Shown in pieces: positions 9,315 to 19,629 of a stretch of 64,000 bases of DNA (its first letter is position 1; each line of letters starts with the position of its first letter). The notes under the pieces were generated by a model. The model was given only the letters and a program-made list of their open reading frames with translations. It made no database searches and had not been told where the DNA came from. This DNA comes from Acinetobacter lanii. Lineage in GTDB: Bacteria > Pseudomonadota > Gammaproteobacteria > Pseudomonadales > Moraxellaceae. The stretch covers positions 1,798,001-1,862,000 of the forward strand of contig NZ_CP049916.1 of assembly GCF_011578285.1 (NCBI RefSeq), written 5' to 3'. A program made the position numbers and the translations under genes.

Positions 9315-9537
9315 GATCTGTTGCAAAAGTCGAAAAATGTTCAACATTAAACAATAAAACGAAGATTGAAGGGTTCCTTTTCACTTTGCAAGAAGGTCAG
9401 AATGAGTAAATTTTTCATATAAATCCTCTCCCTTGCGTACTCAGAATATATTCTAAGGATACTCATCTGCTTTAAAGGGAGAGGGAACTTCCATTATGAA
9501 TTAAATCGTGGTTAAAATTTGACTTATGCAAGAAGTC
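9315..9537. mobile_element. MITE-like repeat, copy 2 (223 bp)
   Basis: This is the second copy of the element at 7183-7378, in the same orientation and again flanked by TA (9313-9314 and 9538-9539). Most of the length aligns closely with copy 1, but the central hairpin is interrupted by about 35 extra bases (around 9437-9472) containing the palindrome GAATATATTC. The extra length explains the size difference. No coding capacity is seen. Confidence 0.75.
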
Positions 9538-9539
9538 TA

Positions 9540-9845
9540 ATATATTGAAAGTTGGTCAAAAAGTCGCTACTGGGATGATCTAATGATGGGTCAATGTTTA
9601 AGTTGCATGGATGAGAATGCACAACAAAGTAATCGATTAGAATCTGGAAATAAACGAAAAATTAAAGATTAGATTTCAGCGATAGAGGTACTTCAAAGAT
9701 CATTTCAATATTTTGGGATTAACAGGATAAAACGCTTCATCGCTTGGCACGTTTAGACTTAAATCTTGAGTTACTCGATCCAACATATGAATTTTGGGAT
9801 AGCCCTTCTTTCAGCAAAATTCAAATCCGGTTTAAAACGTAAGTC
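9540..9845 (+). pseudogene. Decayed coding sequence of unknown identity
   Basis: Plus-strand frames here give protein-like stretches broken by stops and frame changes. One runs from about 9541 to 9672 (beginning YIESWSKSRYWDDL and ending in a stop). Another at about 9735-9842 contains LHRLARLDLNLELLDPTYEF and ends at TAA. Neither is long enough or has a start to be a functional gene. The MITE copy lies immediately upstream, so the gene may have been broken by insertion and then decayed. I do not recognise the family. Confidence 0.35.
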
Positions 9846-9859
9846 AGCTTATTTTTAAT

Positions 9860-10345
9860 TTAAACAGCATCTTGATCAATATGAACCTGCGCCATACTTT
9901 CATTTAACTTATTGATTAAATGTACGAAGGTCACCATATCATCAAAGGAAAATCCTTCAAAGGTTTGCTGATAGAACTGAGAAATCTTGGTTTGTAGCTT
10001 AACCCAAGCTTGTTGTCCTTTTTCAGTCAATGCCACATTTTTGACTCGACGATCTTGGGTATCACTGACGCGCACCACCTCCCCATCACGTTCTAATCGT
10101 TTTAGTACACCATCTAAGCTTTGACGACTCACCCCGAGATAACTGGTGAGCTGTGAAAAAGTCATGCCTGATTGAACCGATGGACGTGATAATGCGCCTA
10201 ACACTGACCAATGAATAGAAGAAATACCAATCTCTTTTTGGCATTGGCGGTCTAGCGTATTACTTGCCTGAAACAAACGGAAAAACAGTCGATTATGAAT
10301 CGGAGCAACTGTATTAAGATAAACCGATGGGTCAACTTGACTCAT
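9860..10345 (-). CDS. MarR-family transcriptional regulator
   Basis: This 161-residue winged-helix regulator includes the MarR DNA-binding core MTFSQLTSYLGVSRQSLDGVLKRLERDGEVVRV and the wing DTQDRRVKNVALTEKG. The start at 10345 (protein begins MSQVDPSVY) is favoured over 10378 by AGGA 7 bases upstream. Acinetobacter MarR proteins near ben/cat genes often sense aromatic acids. The nearest plausible target is the BenK-like transporter with its palindrome at 8790, but binding is an inference. Confidence 0.88.
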   Translation of the reverse strand: MSQVDPSVYLNTVAPIHNRLFFRLFQASNTLDRQCQKEIGISSIHWSVLGALSRPSVQSGMTFSQLTSYLGVSRQSLDGVLKRLERDGEVVRVSDTQDRRVKNVALTEKGQQAWVKLQTKISQFYQQTFEGFSFDDMVTFVHLINKLNESMAQVHIDQDAV

Positions 10346-10597
10346 TTTTAATCCTGTATCCGTAATAGTGTAAGGCACTGTCTAATCTCTAAAGGAAATT
10401 ATTGAATGATTTAGAGGTATGAAGCATTTATTTTTAATGGATTGATCATCCAATTTAGCTGTTTAATTCTACACAACTTCATCTCTTAAGTATTGACTTT
10501 TCAGCCATAATTTTAATAATGATCGCCATTTTTATTTTGTAATTCAATGCATTTCTTTGTCTCTTTTGCACTTTTGTGAGCTTAAAGCCGTCTTATC

Positions 10598-11512
10598 TTA
10601 GAAAACTGCGCGATCATAACGAATCGCTTCTAAGTCATAAACTTGATAAATACAGTCAAACAGTGAACGAATATGTTCCCCTTCATCCATGCTCCGATGT
10701 GCCAAAAAGATTGGACTGACCGCTGCATCATCTAATAGTGGAATATAATTTAAATGCGATAAGTTAATGGTTCTGGCACTCGCAGGTACAACACAAACCC
10801 CTTCTCCTGCAGCGACTAAACCAAGTGCCAATTGAATCTCTCGAATTTCATTAATGTTTTTTGGGTCTAACCCATATTCAGAAAATAAAGCGCGCACTTG
10901 GGTAGAAAAATTCGGTTTATTATAATTGGGGTATAAAAATAAATGTTCATCGACAATATCTGACAGATATACGCCTTGTTTTTGTTGCGCAAAACGATGC
11001 CCACTATGAACCGCCACCATTAAGGGTTCTTCGCGCAATAGCACTCGACGTACTGCTGGATCTGAAATTCGCAAACGTCCAAACCCCACATCAATACGCC
11101 CTTCTTTTAAAGCATCAATTTGATCTTTGGTGTTCATTTCCACCAATTCAATTTTTAAATTGGGGTGTTGCTGCCGAAACAAATACACGATATTCGGCAG
11201 TAATCCATACAGCAAAGAGCCGACAAAACCCATGGTCATGGTTTGTTGCACCAAGCCCACGCGTTGAGTCATGGTTTTAATTTCTTCAGCATTAGACAAA
11301 AGTTTAAGCGCATGCTGGTAAAAGAACTGACCTGCTTCAGTGGTCAACAGCGGTCGACTGCCCCGCTCAAACAGTTGCACCCCCAATTCAGCTTCTAAAT
11401 TCTGGATCTGACGACTTAAGGGAGGTTGTGCAATAAACAGTCTTTCTGCAGCTTTGGTAAAGCTTTGTTCTTCAACCACTGCCACAAAATAGCGTAAATG
11501 TCTGAGTTCCAT
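10598..11512 (-). CDS. catM: LysR-type regulator CatM
   Basis: The 304-residue LysR regulator begins MELRHLRYFVAVVEEQSFTK and continues IAQPPLSRQIQNLEAELG, matching the CatM/BenM family almost word for word. The effector domain keeps GFVGSLLYGLLP, EALKEGRID-like and REIQLALGLVAAGEG segments. Known CatM/BenM proteins respond to cis,cis-muconate and activate cat and ben genes. It is divergent from catB with two ATAC-N7-GTAT-like sites between them. No second LysR (BenM) lies in the window, so this protein may serve both the cat and ben genes here. Confidence 0.93.
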   Translation of the reverse strand: MELRHLRYFVAVVEEQSFTKAAERLFIAQPPLSRQIQNLEAELGVQLFERGSRPLLTTEAGQFFYQHALKLLSNAEEIKTMTQRVGLVQQTMTMGFVGSLLYGLLPNIVYLFRQQHPNLKIELVEMNTKDQIDALKEGRIDVGFGRLRISDPAVRRVLLREEPLMVAVHSGHRFAQQKQGVYLSDIVDEHLFLYPNYNKPNFSTQVRALFSEYGLDPKNINEIREIQLALGLVAAGEGVCVVPASARTINLSHLNYIPLLDDAAVSPIFLAHRSMDEGEHIRSLFDCIYQVYDLEAIRYDRAVF

Positions 11513-11536
11513 GTCTTATTCTCCATGTTTTATTTC

Positions 11537-11603
11537 ATACCTTTAAAGCATATTAAAATGCTAATTTGGTCTTAGACAGTCTATTTTTATTCTTTTAAGG
11601 TAT
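11537..11603. promoter_or_regulatory. catM-catB control region with two CatM-type sites
   Basis: Two matches to the CatM/BenM recognition form ATAC-N7-GTAT lie in the divergent promoter: ATAC-CTTTAAA-GCAT at 11537-11551 and ATTC-TTTTAAG-GTAT at 11589-11603. Each differs from the consensus by one base. Their centres are 52 bp apart (about five helical turns), which fits a LysR tetramer bound across the promoter. The second site ends 40 bp before the catB start. Confidence 0.6.
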
Positions 11604-11643
11604 ATCACAAGAGATACATAAAGCAAGGTTGCTGAGAATTCCA

Positions 11644-12753
11644 ATGTATAAATCGATTGAAACACTCATTGTTGATATTCCCACGATTCGTCCACACAAG
11701 ATGGCCGTGGCAACAATGCAAACCCAAGCGCTGGTGCTAATCAAAGTCACAACGGATGATGGCTTGATCGGCTGGGGTGAAGCGACCACCATTGGTGGCT
11801 TAGGCTATGCTGAGGAAAGCCCTGAAAGTGTACGCACCAATATTGAACATTATTTTGCACCTCTGTTGAAGTCGTTGAAAAACTTGAATGTGGCGCAAAC
11901 CATGCAGATTTTAAAACGCAATATCAATGGGAATCGTTTTGCCAAATGTGCCATTCAAACGGCGTTACTGGATATTCAAGCACAACGCTTAAATGTGCCC
12001 TTAAGTGAACTTTTAGGCGGTCGTTTACGTGACAGCGTGCCTGTGCTTTGGGTGTTGGCTTCAGGAAATACTGAAAAAGATATCGCTGAAGCGAACAAAA
12101 TGATTGCGGCGAAACGCCACAATACCTTTAAGCTCAAAATTGGCTCACGCGCTGTCGAAGCCGATGTTGAACATGTCTTGGCCATCAAAAAAGCGCTGGG
12201 TAAGGATGTCTCAATTCGTGTTGATGTCAATCGTGCATGGTCCGAACTTCAAGCCATTAAAGGCATTCAATTGTTACAAGATGGTGGTGTCGATTTGATC
12301 GAGCAACCGTGTGCGATTGATAATTTGGATGCGATGCAACGCCTCACCCGACGTTTCGACATTGCGATTATGGCGGATGAGTCTTTAATGGGACCACAGA
12401 GTGCATATGAGATTGCACGACATAACGGCGCTTCAGTTTTTGCTGTGAAAGTGGCGCAATCAGGTGGCTTAATCGAAGGATGTGAGGTTGCAAAAATCGC
12501 ACAACTTGCTGGTATTGATCTTTATGGCGGCACCATGCTCGAAGGACCTGTAGGAACAGTTGCATCTGCACATGCATTTTCGACCTTCGAAAATTTGGCC
12601 TATGGCACTGAATTATTTGGTCCCCTATTACTGACTGAACAAATTTTACAAACACCACTGCAATATGAAAATTTTGAATTGAAATTACCTAATACACCGG
12701 GTTTAGGGATCGAACTCGATTTGGACAAAATTGATCATTTACGCCGTCGTTAA
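11644..12753 (+). CDS. catB: Muconate cycloisomerase
   Basis: This enolase-superfamily enzyme (369 residues) converts cis,cis-muconate to muconolactone. The TFKLKIGS segment carries the KxK catalytic pair, DVNRAW, EQPCAID and ADES supply the metal ligands, and FAVKVAQSGG holds the second-barrel lysine. The ATG at 11644 (MYKSIETLIVDIP) is chosen over an upstream TTG at 11629. It heads a long plus-strand set of genes: catB, catC, catA, then ben and the remaining cat genes. Confidence 0.95.
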   Translation: MYKSIETLIVDIPTIRPHKMAVATMQTQALVLIKVTTDDGLIGWGEATTIGGLGYAEESPESVRTNIEHYFAPLLKSLKNLNVAQTMQILKRNINGNRFAKCAIQTALLDIQAQRLNVPLSELLGGRLRDSVPVLWVLASGNTEKDIAEANKMIAAKRHNTFKLKIGSRAVEADVEHVLAIKKALGKDVSIRVDVNRAWSELQAIKGIQLLQDGGVDLIEQPCAIDNLDAMQRLTRRFDIAIMADESLMGPQSAYEIARHNGASVFAVKVAQSGGLIEGCEVAKIAQLAGIDLYGGTMLEGPVGTVASAHAFSTFENLAYGTELFGPLLLTEQILQTPLQYENFELKLPNTPGLGIELDLDKIDHLRRR

Positions 12754-12789
12754 CACAGCGTCATTGAATTAGATTTAAGGAGTTAAAGA

Positions 12790-13080
12790 ATGTTGTTTCA
12801 AGTACGTATGGATGTGAATATTCCTCGAGATTTACCTGTTGATCAGGTCGATCAAATCAAGGCAACAGAAAAATCCTATTCACAGGATTTACAACAACAA
12901 GGTAAATGGCGTCACATTTGGCGCATTACAGGACAGTATTCCAACATCAGTATTTTTGATGTGGAAAGCAATGAAGAGTTGCACAACATTCTGCAAGGTT
13001 TACCGCTTTATCCCTATATGACTATCGAGGTGGTGGCACTCAATCGACATCCTTCATCGATTCGTGACGATGATCGATAA
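12790..13080 (+). CDS. catC: Muconolactone delta-isomerase
   Basis: The 96-residue protein has the standard length and opening MLFQVRMDVNIPRDLP of CatC, with the QQQGKWRHIWRITGQYSN and LPLYPYMTIEV segments typical of this small decameric isomerase. It converts muconolactone to 3-oxoadipate enol-lactone. AAGGAG precedes the ATG and the gene follows catB by 36 bp. Confidence 0.96.
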   Translation: MLFQVRMDVNIPRDLPVDQVDQIKATEKSYSQDLQQQGKWRHIWRITGQYSNISIFDVESNEELHNILQGLPLYPYMTIEVVALNRHPSSIRDDDR

Positions 13081-13240
13081 AATGCTTAGAACATGTCGAA
13101 AAAATGGATGATAAGCAAAGGATTCGAACTCAAATGAATTGAGAAATGGATCAATAAAACAGGGATTGTGGCCAGCTGTAGGTTCAATGAACGAACATTG
13201 CCCGCCACACAAAAATAAAGACATACTTAAGGAGATTAGT

Positions 13241-14161
13241 ATGAACCGTCAACAAATTGATGCATTGGTTAAAAAAATTAACGTTGACTCAGCGTCAGGT
13301 CCTGTCGATGCCCGTGTACAACAAGTGGTTGTACGTTTATTGAGTGATTTATTTCAGGCCATCGAAGATTTAGATTTAAGTCAATCTGAGGTGTGGAAAG
13401 GTTTAGAGTATTTCACTGATGCTGGTCAAGCCAATGAACTTGGTCTATTGGCTGCAGGCTTGGGCTTAGAACATTTCCTTGACTTGCGTGCAGATGAAGC
13501 CGATGCCAAAGCAGGCATCAGTGGGGGTACACCACGTACCATTGAAGGTCCACTCTATGTTGCAGGCGCACCTGAATCTGTGGGTTTTGCCCGTATGGAT
13601 GATGGTTCAGAATCCGATCATGTCGATACCCTGATCATTGAAGGTAAAGTCACTGATACGGAAGGCAATCTTATTCCCAATGCCAAAGTTGAAGTGTGGC
13701 ATGCCAACAGTTTAGGCAATTACTCTTTCTTTGATAAATCCCAGTCTGACTTCAATCTACGACGTACCATTTTCACAGATGCAGACGGTAAATACACGGC
13801 TCTTACCACAATGCCAGTGGGTTATGGTTGCCCTCCTGAAGGCACCACACAATTTGTATTAGACAAACTCGGTCGTCATGGCAACCGTCCATCACACGTC
13901 CACTACTTTGTCTCTGCACCGGGTTATCGCAAACTTACCACGCAATTCAACATTGAAGGTGATCAATATCTATGGGATGACTTTGCTTTCGCAACACGTG
14001 ATGGCTTGGTTGCAACAGCGCATGACATTACCGATGAAGCTGAAATTCAACGTCGTGGTTTAGAGAAAGCCTTTAAACACATTCAGTTCGATATTGAATT
14101 GGTTAAAGAGGCTCAAGCAGCACCAACGACTGAAGTTGAACGCCGTCGCGCAAGCGCTTAA
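13241..14161 (+). CDS. catA: Catechol 1,2-dioxygenase
   Basis: The 306-residue intradiol dioxygenase opens catechol to cis,cis-muconate using non-haem Fe(III). The iron ligands are visible: Tyr in SLGNYSFFD, Tyr in MPVGYGCPP, and the two His in RPSHVHYF. The N-terminal helical linker typical of CatA is present. The start at 13241 is fixed by AAGGAG 7 bases upstream; the frame stays open further 5' but that part is not protein-like. The gene sits 160 bp after catC, directly before benA, joining the two pathways in one direction of transcription. Confidence 0.96.
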   Translation: MNRQQIDALVKKINVDSASGPVDARVQQVVVRLLSDLFQAIEDLDLSQSEVWKGLEYFTDAGQANELGLLAAGLGLEHFLDLRADEADAKAGISGGTPRTIEGPLYVAGAPESVGFARMDDGSESDHVDTLIIEGKVTDTEGNLIPNAKVEVWHANSLGNYSFFDKSQSDFNLRRTIFTDADGKYTALTTMPVGYGCPPEGTTQFVLDKLGRHGNRPSHVHYFVSAPGYRKLTTQFNIEGDQYLWDDFAFATRDGLVATAHDITDEAEIQRRGLEKAFKHIQFDIELVKEAQAAPTTEVERRRASA

Positions 14162-14188
14162 GACCTATAAAACAAACATACAATGGAA

Positions 14189-14221
14189 CCGAAATATTTG
14201 ATCAATCTTTCAATATTTCGG
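14189..14221. other. Stem-loop between catA and benA
   Basis: CCGAAATATT and AATATTTCGG form a perfect 10-bp stem around a 13-base loop, 28 bp past the catA stop and 35 bp before benA. No T-run follows, so it looks like an intercistronic processing or stability element rather than a terminator. Confidence 0.55.
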
Positions 14222-14256
14222 TGACTTCCACACATTTGGAAAGTCGGAGAACGGAT

Positions 14257-15651
14257 ATGCCACGTATTCCCGTGATTAATACGAGCCACCTCGATCGTAT
14301 AGATGAATTACTCGTTGATAATTTTGAAACAGGTGAATTTAAGCTTCATCGTTCGGTATTCACAGATCAAGCCCTCTTTGATTTAGAAATGAAATACATC
14401 TTTGAAGGCAACTGGGTCTATTTGGCACATGAAAGCCAAATTCCAAACAATAATGATTTTTATACCACCTATATGGGCCGTCAGCCGATCATCATTGCAC
14501 GTAACCGCAACGGTGAACTGAATGCCATGATCAATGCCTGCTCACACCGTGGCGCACAACTGTGTCGTCATAAAAAAGGGAACAAAGCCACATATACCTG
14601 CCCTTTCCACGGTTGGACATTTAACAATTCAGGCAAACTACTTAAAGTCAAAGATCCTGCGGATGCAGGCTACTCAGACTGCTTTAACCAAGACGGTTCA
14701 CACGACTTAAAAAAAGTCGCGCGATTTGAAAGCTACAAAGGTTTCTTATTTGGTAGTTTGAATCCAGATGTACCGAGCCTTGAAGAATTCTTAGGTGAAA
14801 CCACCAAAATTATCGACATGATCGTAGGTCAGTCTGATCAAGGCTTAGAAGTACTGCGTGGTTCTTCAAGCTATACCTATGAAGGCAACTGGAAACTGAC
14901 CGCTGAAAATGGTGCCGATGGTTATCATGTGTCAGCTGTACATTGGAACTACGCTGCCACCACGCAACAACGTAAAGAAAAACAAGCAGCAGATAATATT
15001 CGTGCCATGAGCGCAGGCGCTTGGGGCAAACAAGGCGGTGGTTCATATGGCTTTGAAAATGGTCATATGTTGCTATGGACCCAGTGGGCCAACCCCGAAG
15101 ACCGTCCAAACTTCCCTAAAGCGGATGAATATACTGAAAAGTTTGGCGCTGCGATGTCGAAATGGATGATCGAACGCTCACGTAATTTGTGTCTCTATCC
15201 GAATGTGTATTTTATGGATCAATTCGGTTCACAAATTCGAGTGTTACGCCCAATCTCAGTCAATAAAACTGAAGTCACGATTTACTGTATCGCGCCTGTG
15301 GGCGAAGACAAAGAAGCACGTACCCGCCGTATTCGTCAGTATGAAGATTTCTTTAACGCTTCAGGTATGGCAACGCCGGATGACTTAGAAGAATTCCGTG
15401 CCTGCCAATCCGGTTATGCCGGCATTGAACTTGAATGGAATGATATGTGCCGTGGTGCAAAACATTGGATTCAAGGCCCTGATGACGCTGCCAATGAAAT
15501 CAACCTGAAACCGATTTTGTCCTGTGTAAAAACGGAAGATGAAGGGCTATATTTGGCACAGCATCAGTACTGGTTGAAGCAAATGAAGAAAGCCATTCAA
15601 GCTGAAAAAGAATTGGTCAATCAGCAATATGCAGAAGGAGAAGTCGCATGA
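14257..15651 (+). CDS. benA: Benzoate 1,2-dioxygenase large (alpha) subunit
   Basis: The 464-residue ring-hydroxylating oxygenase subunit has a Rieske centre (C95, H97, C115, H118 in CSHRGAQLC...CPFHGW). Its mononuclear iron site lies in [13 protein letters not shown] (H224, H229, with bridging D221). With BenB and BenC it makes the cis-diol of benzoate. The ATG at 14257 is preceded by GGAGA; a GTG at 14221 lies in a hairpin and is less likely. It overlaps benB by 4 bases, indicating translational coupling. Confidence 0.96.
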   Translation: MPRIPVINTSHLDRIDELLVDNFETGEFKLHRSVFTDQALFDLEMKYIFEGNWVYLAHESQIPNNNDFYTTYMGRQPIIIARNRNGELNAMINACSHRGAQLCRHKKGNKATYTCPFHGWTFNNSGKLLKVKDPADAGYSDCFNQDGSHDLKKVARFESYKGFLFGSLNPDVPSLEEFLGETTKIIDMIVGQSDQGLEVLRGSSSYTYEGNWKLTAENGADGYHVSAVHWNYAATTQQRKEKQAADNIRAMSAGAWGKQGGGSYGFENGHMLLWTQWANPEDRPNFPKADEYTEKFGAAMSKWMIERSRNLCLYPNVYFMDQFGSQIRVLRPISVNKTEVTIYCIAPVGEDKEARTRRIRQYEDFFNASGMATPDDLEEFRACQSGYAGIELEWNDMCRGAKHWIQGPDDAANEINLKPILSCVKTEDEGLYLAQHQYWLKQMKKAIQAEKELVNQQYAEGEVA

Positions 15652-16157
15652 ATGCCGCTACTCAAATTAATAGCATCTCCATCGACAAAGTTGCTCAATT
15701 TCTGTATCAAGAAGCACGCTTTTTAGATGATGAACAATGGGATGACTGGCTTCAATGCTATGCCCCAAGTGCAGAGTTTTGGATGCCTGCTTGGGATGAT
15801 GACGATCGACTGACTCAAGACCCTGAATCTGAGATTTCATTGATCTATTATCCAGACCGTCAAGGTTTAGAAGACCGTGTATTCCGTATCAAGACAGAGC
15901 GCTCCTCTGCCACGATGCCCGATACCCGAACCAGTCATAACATCAGTAATGTTGAAATCATTGAACAAAATGGTGATCAGATTACCGTTCGTTTTAACTG
16001 GCACACCTTAAGTTTTCGCTATAAAACCACCTATAGCTACTTCGGTACGTCGAAATACGTGATTGATTGTTCAGGTGAACAATTCAAAATTTTAAATAAA
16101 TATGTGGTGCTTAAAAATGATTATATCAATCAAGTCATTGATATATACCACCTCTAA
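15648..16157 (+). CDS. benB: Benzoate 1,2-dioxygenase small (beta) subunit
   Basis: The 169-residue beta subunit has the family pattern [21 protein letters not shown] near the N-terminus and [19 protein letters not shown] in the C-terminal sheet. It is structural, assembling with BenA as a hexamer. It starts inside the benA stop (ATGA overlap) with GGAG upstream. Confidence 0.96.
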   Translation: MNAATQINSISIDKVAQFLYQEARFLDDEQWDDWLQCYAPSAEFWMPAWDDDDRLTQDPESEISLIYYPDRQGLEDRVFRIKTERSSATMPDTRTSHNISNVEIIEQNGDQITVRFNWHTLSFRYKTTYSYFGTSKYVIDCSGEQFKILNKYVVLKNDYINQVIDIYHL

Positions 16158-16186
16158 TCAAGCATAAATAAAAAAAGACTGTAAAA

Positions 16187-16227
16187 CTTCAGCCAAATGG
16201 AATACCCATGATTGGGTTTGGCTGAAG
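16187..16227. other. Stem-loop between benB and benC
   Basis: CTTCAGCCAAA pairs with TTTGGCTGAAG (11 bp, perfect) around a 19-base loop, starting 30 bp past benB and ending 28 bp before benC. There is no T-run. It could mark an mRNA processing point that sets reductase output relative to the oxygenase. Confidence 0.6.
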
Positions 16228-16243
16228 TCAATCAATACGTTAA

Positions 16244-17272
<1,029 letters not shown>

Positions 17273-17312
17273 GGATTGAAAACATACTTATTTACTTCAG
17301 GGAATGCTCTTC

Positions 17313-18098
17313 ATGAATGAATGTCAAAGATTTAAAGATAAAGTCGTGATTGTAACGGGTGCTGCGCAAGGCATTGGACGTGGCGTTGCGATCCAGCTTG
17401 CTGCTGAAGGTGCACTTTTAGTCATGGCGGATATCTCTCCCTTGCTTGAAGATGTGCATCAAGAAATTCAAGTGACTCAAGGTCAAGCGACACCGATTAT
17501 TGCAGATATGGAAAGTTATGCAGGTGCTGAAGCTGTGGTCGCAAAAGCGCTGGAATTATATGGCCGTGTTGATATTTTAATTAATAATGTCGGCGGAGCT
17601 ATTTGGATGAAACCCTTTGTTGAATTCAGTGAACAAGAAATCATCAAAGAAGTGAGTCGTTCTTTATTTCCAACCCTGTGGGGATGCCGTGCGGTTCTGC
17701 CATACATGATCGAACAACAGCACGGCGTCATCGTCAATGTCTCTTCCATTGCGACGTGTGGCATTCATCGTATTCCCTATTCTGCATCCAAAGGTGGGGT
17801 CAACAGCATGACTAAATCTTTGGCCTTTGCCCATGCCAAAGATGGGATTCGAGTCAATGCGGTCGCTACAGGTGGAACCGATGCACCACCTCGTAAAATT
17901 CCACGCAATAGCACACCTTTAACGCAACAGGAAAAAGATTGGATGCAAGACGTGGTGGATCAAACCATTGATCGTAGTTTTATGCATCGTTATGGCAGTA
18001 TCCAAGAGCAAGTCAATGCCATTTTGTTTTTAGCCTCGGACGAAGCTTCTTACGTGACGGGCACAGTTCTGCCTGTCGGTGGTGGTGATCAAGGTTAA
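17313..18098 (+). CDS. benD: cis-1,6-dihydroxycyclohexa-2,4-diene-1-carboxylate dehydrogenase
   Basis: This 261-residue short-chain dehydrogenase has the nucleotide motif VTGAAQGIGRG, NNVGGAIW, and the active-site YSASKGG with its Ser in NVSSIA. It oxidises and decarboxylates the benzoate diol to catechol, feeding catA. The ATG at 17313 (MNECQRFKDK) gives the usual BenD start; an ATG 9 bases earlier is too close to the ribosome site. Confidence 0.95.
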   Translation: MNECQRFKDKVVIVTGAAQGIGRGVAIQLAAEGALLVMADISPLLEDVHQEIQVTQGQATPIIADMESYAGAEAVVAKALELYGRVDILINNVGGAIWMKPFVEFSEQEIIKEVSRSLFPTLWGCRAVLPYMIEQQHGVIVNVSSIATCGIHRIPYSASKGGVNSMTKSLAFAHAKDGIRVNAVATGGTDAPPRKIPRNSTPLTQQEKDWMQDVVDQTIDRSFMHRYGSIQEQVNAILFLASDEASYVTGTVLPVGGGDQG

Positions 18099-18122
18099 AT
18101 GAAAGGCCAAGACACTTTGACC

Positions 18123-18167
18123 CATGGATCAGATCAAGACGACAAAGTATTCGGTATTTGATCCATG
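18123..18167. other. Weak stem-loop between benD and benE
   Basis: CATGGATCA and TGATCCATG form a 9-bp stem with a 27-base loop, 25 bp after benD. With no T-run, partial termination or processing is the most that can be suggested. Confidence 0.3.
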
Positions 18168-18293
18168 AAAAGATAAATTGAATATGCATGACATATTCAC
18201 AGCAATGTTAATGTACTGCATCGAACATAACGAAAAATAAAATGGAATGATCAAAATCGATAGGATGGTTGAGTTGCATGGAGGCAAACCAAG

Positions 18294-19592
18294 ATGACAA
18301 CAGTATTGAAGACACTTAAAGAAGATTGGTCAATTTCGGCAACGGTGGCTGGATTTTTAGCTGTACTGATCTCGTATTCAGGACCGTTGATCATTTTTTT
18401 CCAAGCCGCACAAAAGGCCCAAGTGTCGAATGCCATGATGGTGTCATGGATCTGGGCCATCTCGATTGGTGCTGCCATCGCGGGCATTTTCCTTTCGATC
18501 AAATTCAAAGTCCCAATCATTACTGCATGGTCGGCACCTGGCACTGCACTATTAGTGACCTTGTTTCCCAATATTAGCTTGAATGAAGCGATTGGCGCCT
18601 ATATTGCTTCAGCCATTGTAATTTTCATCGTGGGGATTACGGGATATTTTGACAAATTACTCAAATGGATTCCTCAAGATGTTGCCGCAGGGATGATGGC
18701 AGGCATTTTATTTCAATTTGGTTTGGGTCTTTTTACTGCAACAGATTCGATGCCCATTATCGTTTTTAGCATGCTGATGGTATTTCTCATTGCAAAACGT
18801 ATTAATCCCAGATATGCCATGATTTGGGTCTTGGTTGCAGGTACAGCACTCAGTTTAATCATGGGTAAAATGAACCCTGTCGATGTCCATTTTAGCCTCG
18901 CGATTCCGCAGTTTATTTCACCTGAATGGACATGGAATGCCACCTTAAACCTCACAATTCCTTTAATTCTCGTCAGTCTAACGGGACAATTTTTACCCGG
19001 CATGGCGATTATGCGCTTAAGCGGTTATGACACACCTGCCAGACCGATCATTACTGCCACCAGTTTAGCTTCACTCGCTGTGGCCTGTATTGGAGGGATT
19101 ACGATTGTTTTGGCCTCTATTACTGCGGCTTTATGTATGGGGAAAGATGCCCATGAATTCAAAGAAAAACGCTATATCGCTGGGATTGCCAATGGCATTT
19201 TTTATATTTTAGGCGGGCTATTTGCAGGCAGTATCGTGATGCTGTTTAGCTTACTGCCGAAAGAGTTGGTGGCTGCCTTAGCCGGTCTTGCATTATTAGG
19301 CGCCATTGGCACCAACATTACTGCAGCGATGAAAAATGATGAACACCGAGATGCGGCGTTGATTACTTTCTTGGCCACAGCATCAGGTATGAGTTTTTTA
19401 GGATTAAGTTCGGTATTTTGGGGCATCTGTATTGGCGTGATTGCACATTTGATTTTGAGCAAGAAGCCCGATCAAGTGATACCGCAACCTCAAACTGAGT
19501 CTGCATCTATAACTGCAGCAACAACAAAAACATCATCCACAACACCGAATTCAGCTTCATCATCCAGAATTGCAAAAGCAAAAAACTCATAA
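18294..19592 (+). CDS. benE: Benzoate/H+ symporter BenE
   Basis: The 432-residue membrane protein has about twelve hydrophobic helices and the BenE segments ISYSGPLIIFFQAAQKA, ITAWSAPGTALLVT and MAIMRLSGYDTPARPI. GGAGG precedes the ATG. After the last helix (about residue 395) there is a low-complexity tail rich in Thr, Ser, Ala and Lys that is unusual for the family. It provides a second uptake route beside the BenK-like transporter. Confidence 0.93.
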   Translation: MTTVLKTLKEDWSISATVAGFLAVLISYSGPLIIFFQAAQKAQVSNAMMVSWIWAISIGAAIAGIFLSIKFKVPIITAWSAPGTALLVTLFPNISLNEAIGAYIASAIVIFIVGITGYFDKLLKWIPQDVAAGMMAGILFQFGLGLFTATDSMPIIVFSMLMVFLIAKRINPRYAMIWVLVAGTALSLIMGKMNPVDVHFSLAIPQFISPEWTWNATLNLTIPLILVSLTGQFLPGMAIMRLSGYDTPARPIITATSLASLAVACIGGITIVLASITAALCMGKDAHEFKEKRYIAGIANGIFYILGGLFAGSIVMLFSLLPKELVAALAGLALLGAIGTNITAAMKNDEHRDAALITFLATASGMSFLGLSSVFWGICIGVIAHLILSKKPDQVIPQPQTESASITAATTKTSSTTPNSASSSRIAKAKNS

Positions 19593-19629
19593 CCCACATT
19601 GAACAACGAATTACATCAGGTCAGATATT

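Noticed and set aside
11595..11792. Minus-strand open frame across the catB start
   Set aside because: It lies antisense to catB and covers the CatM control region; no protein family is recognisable.
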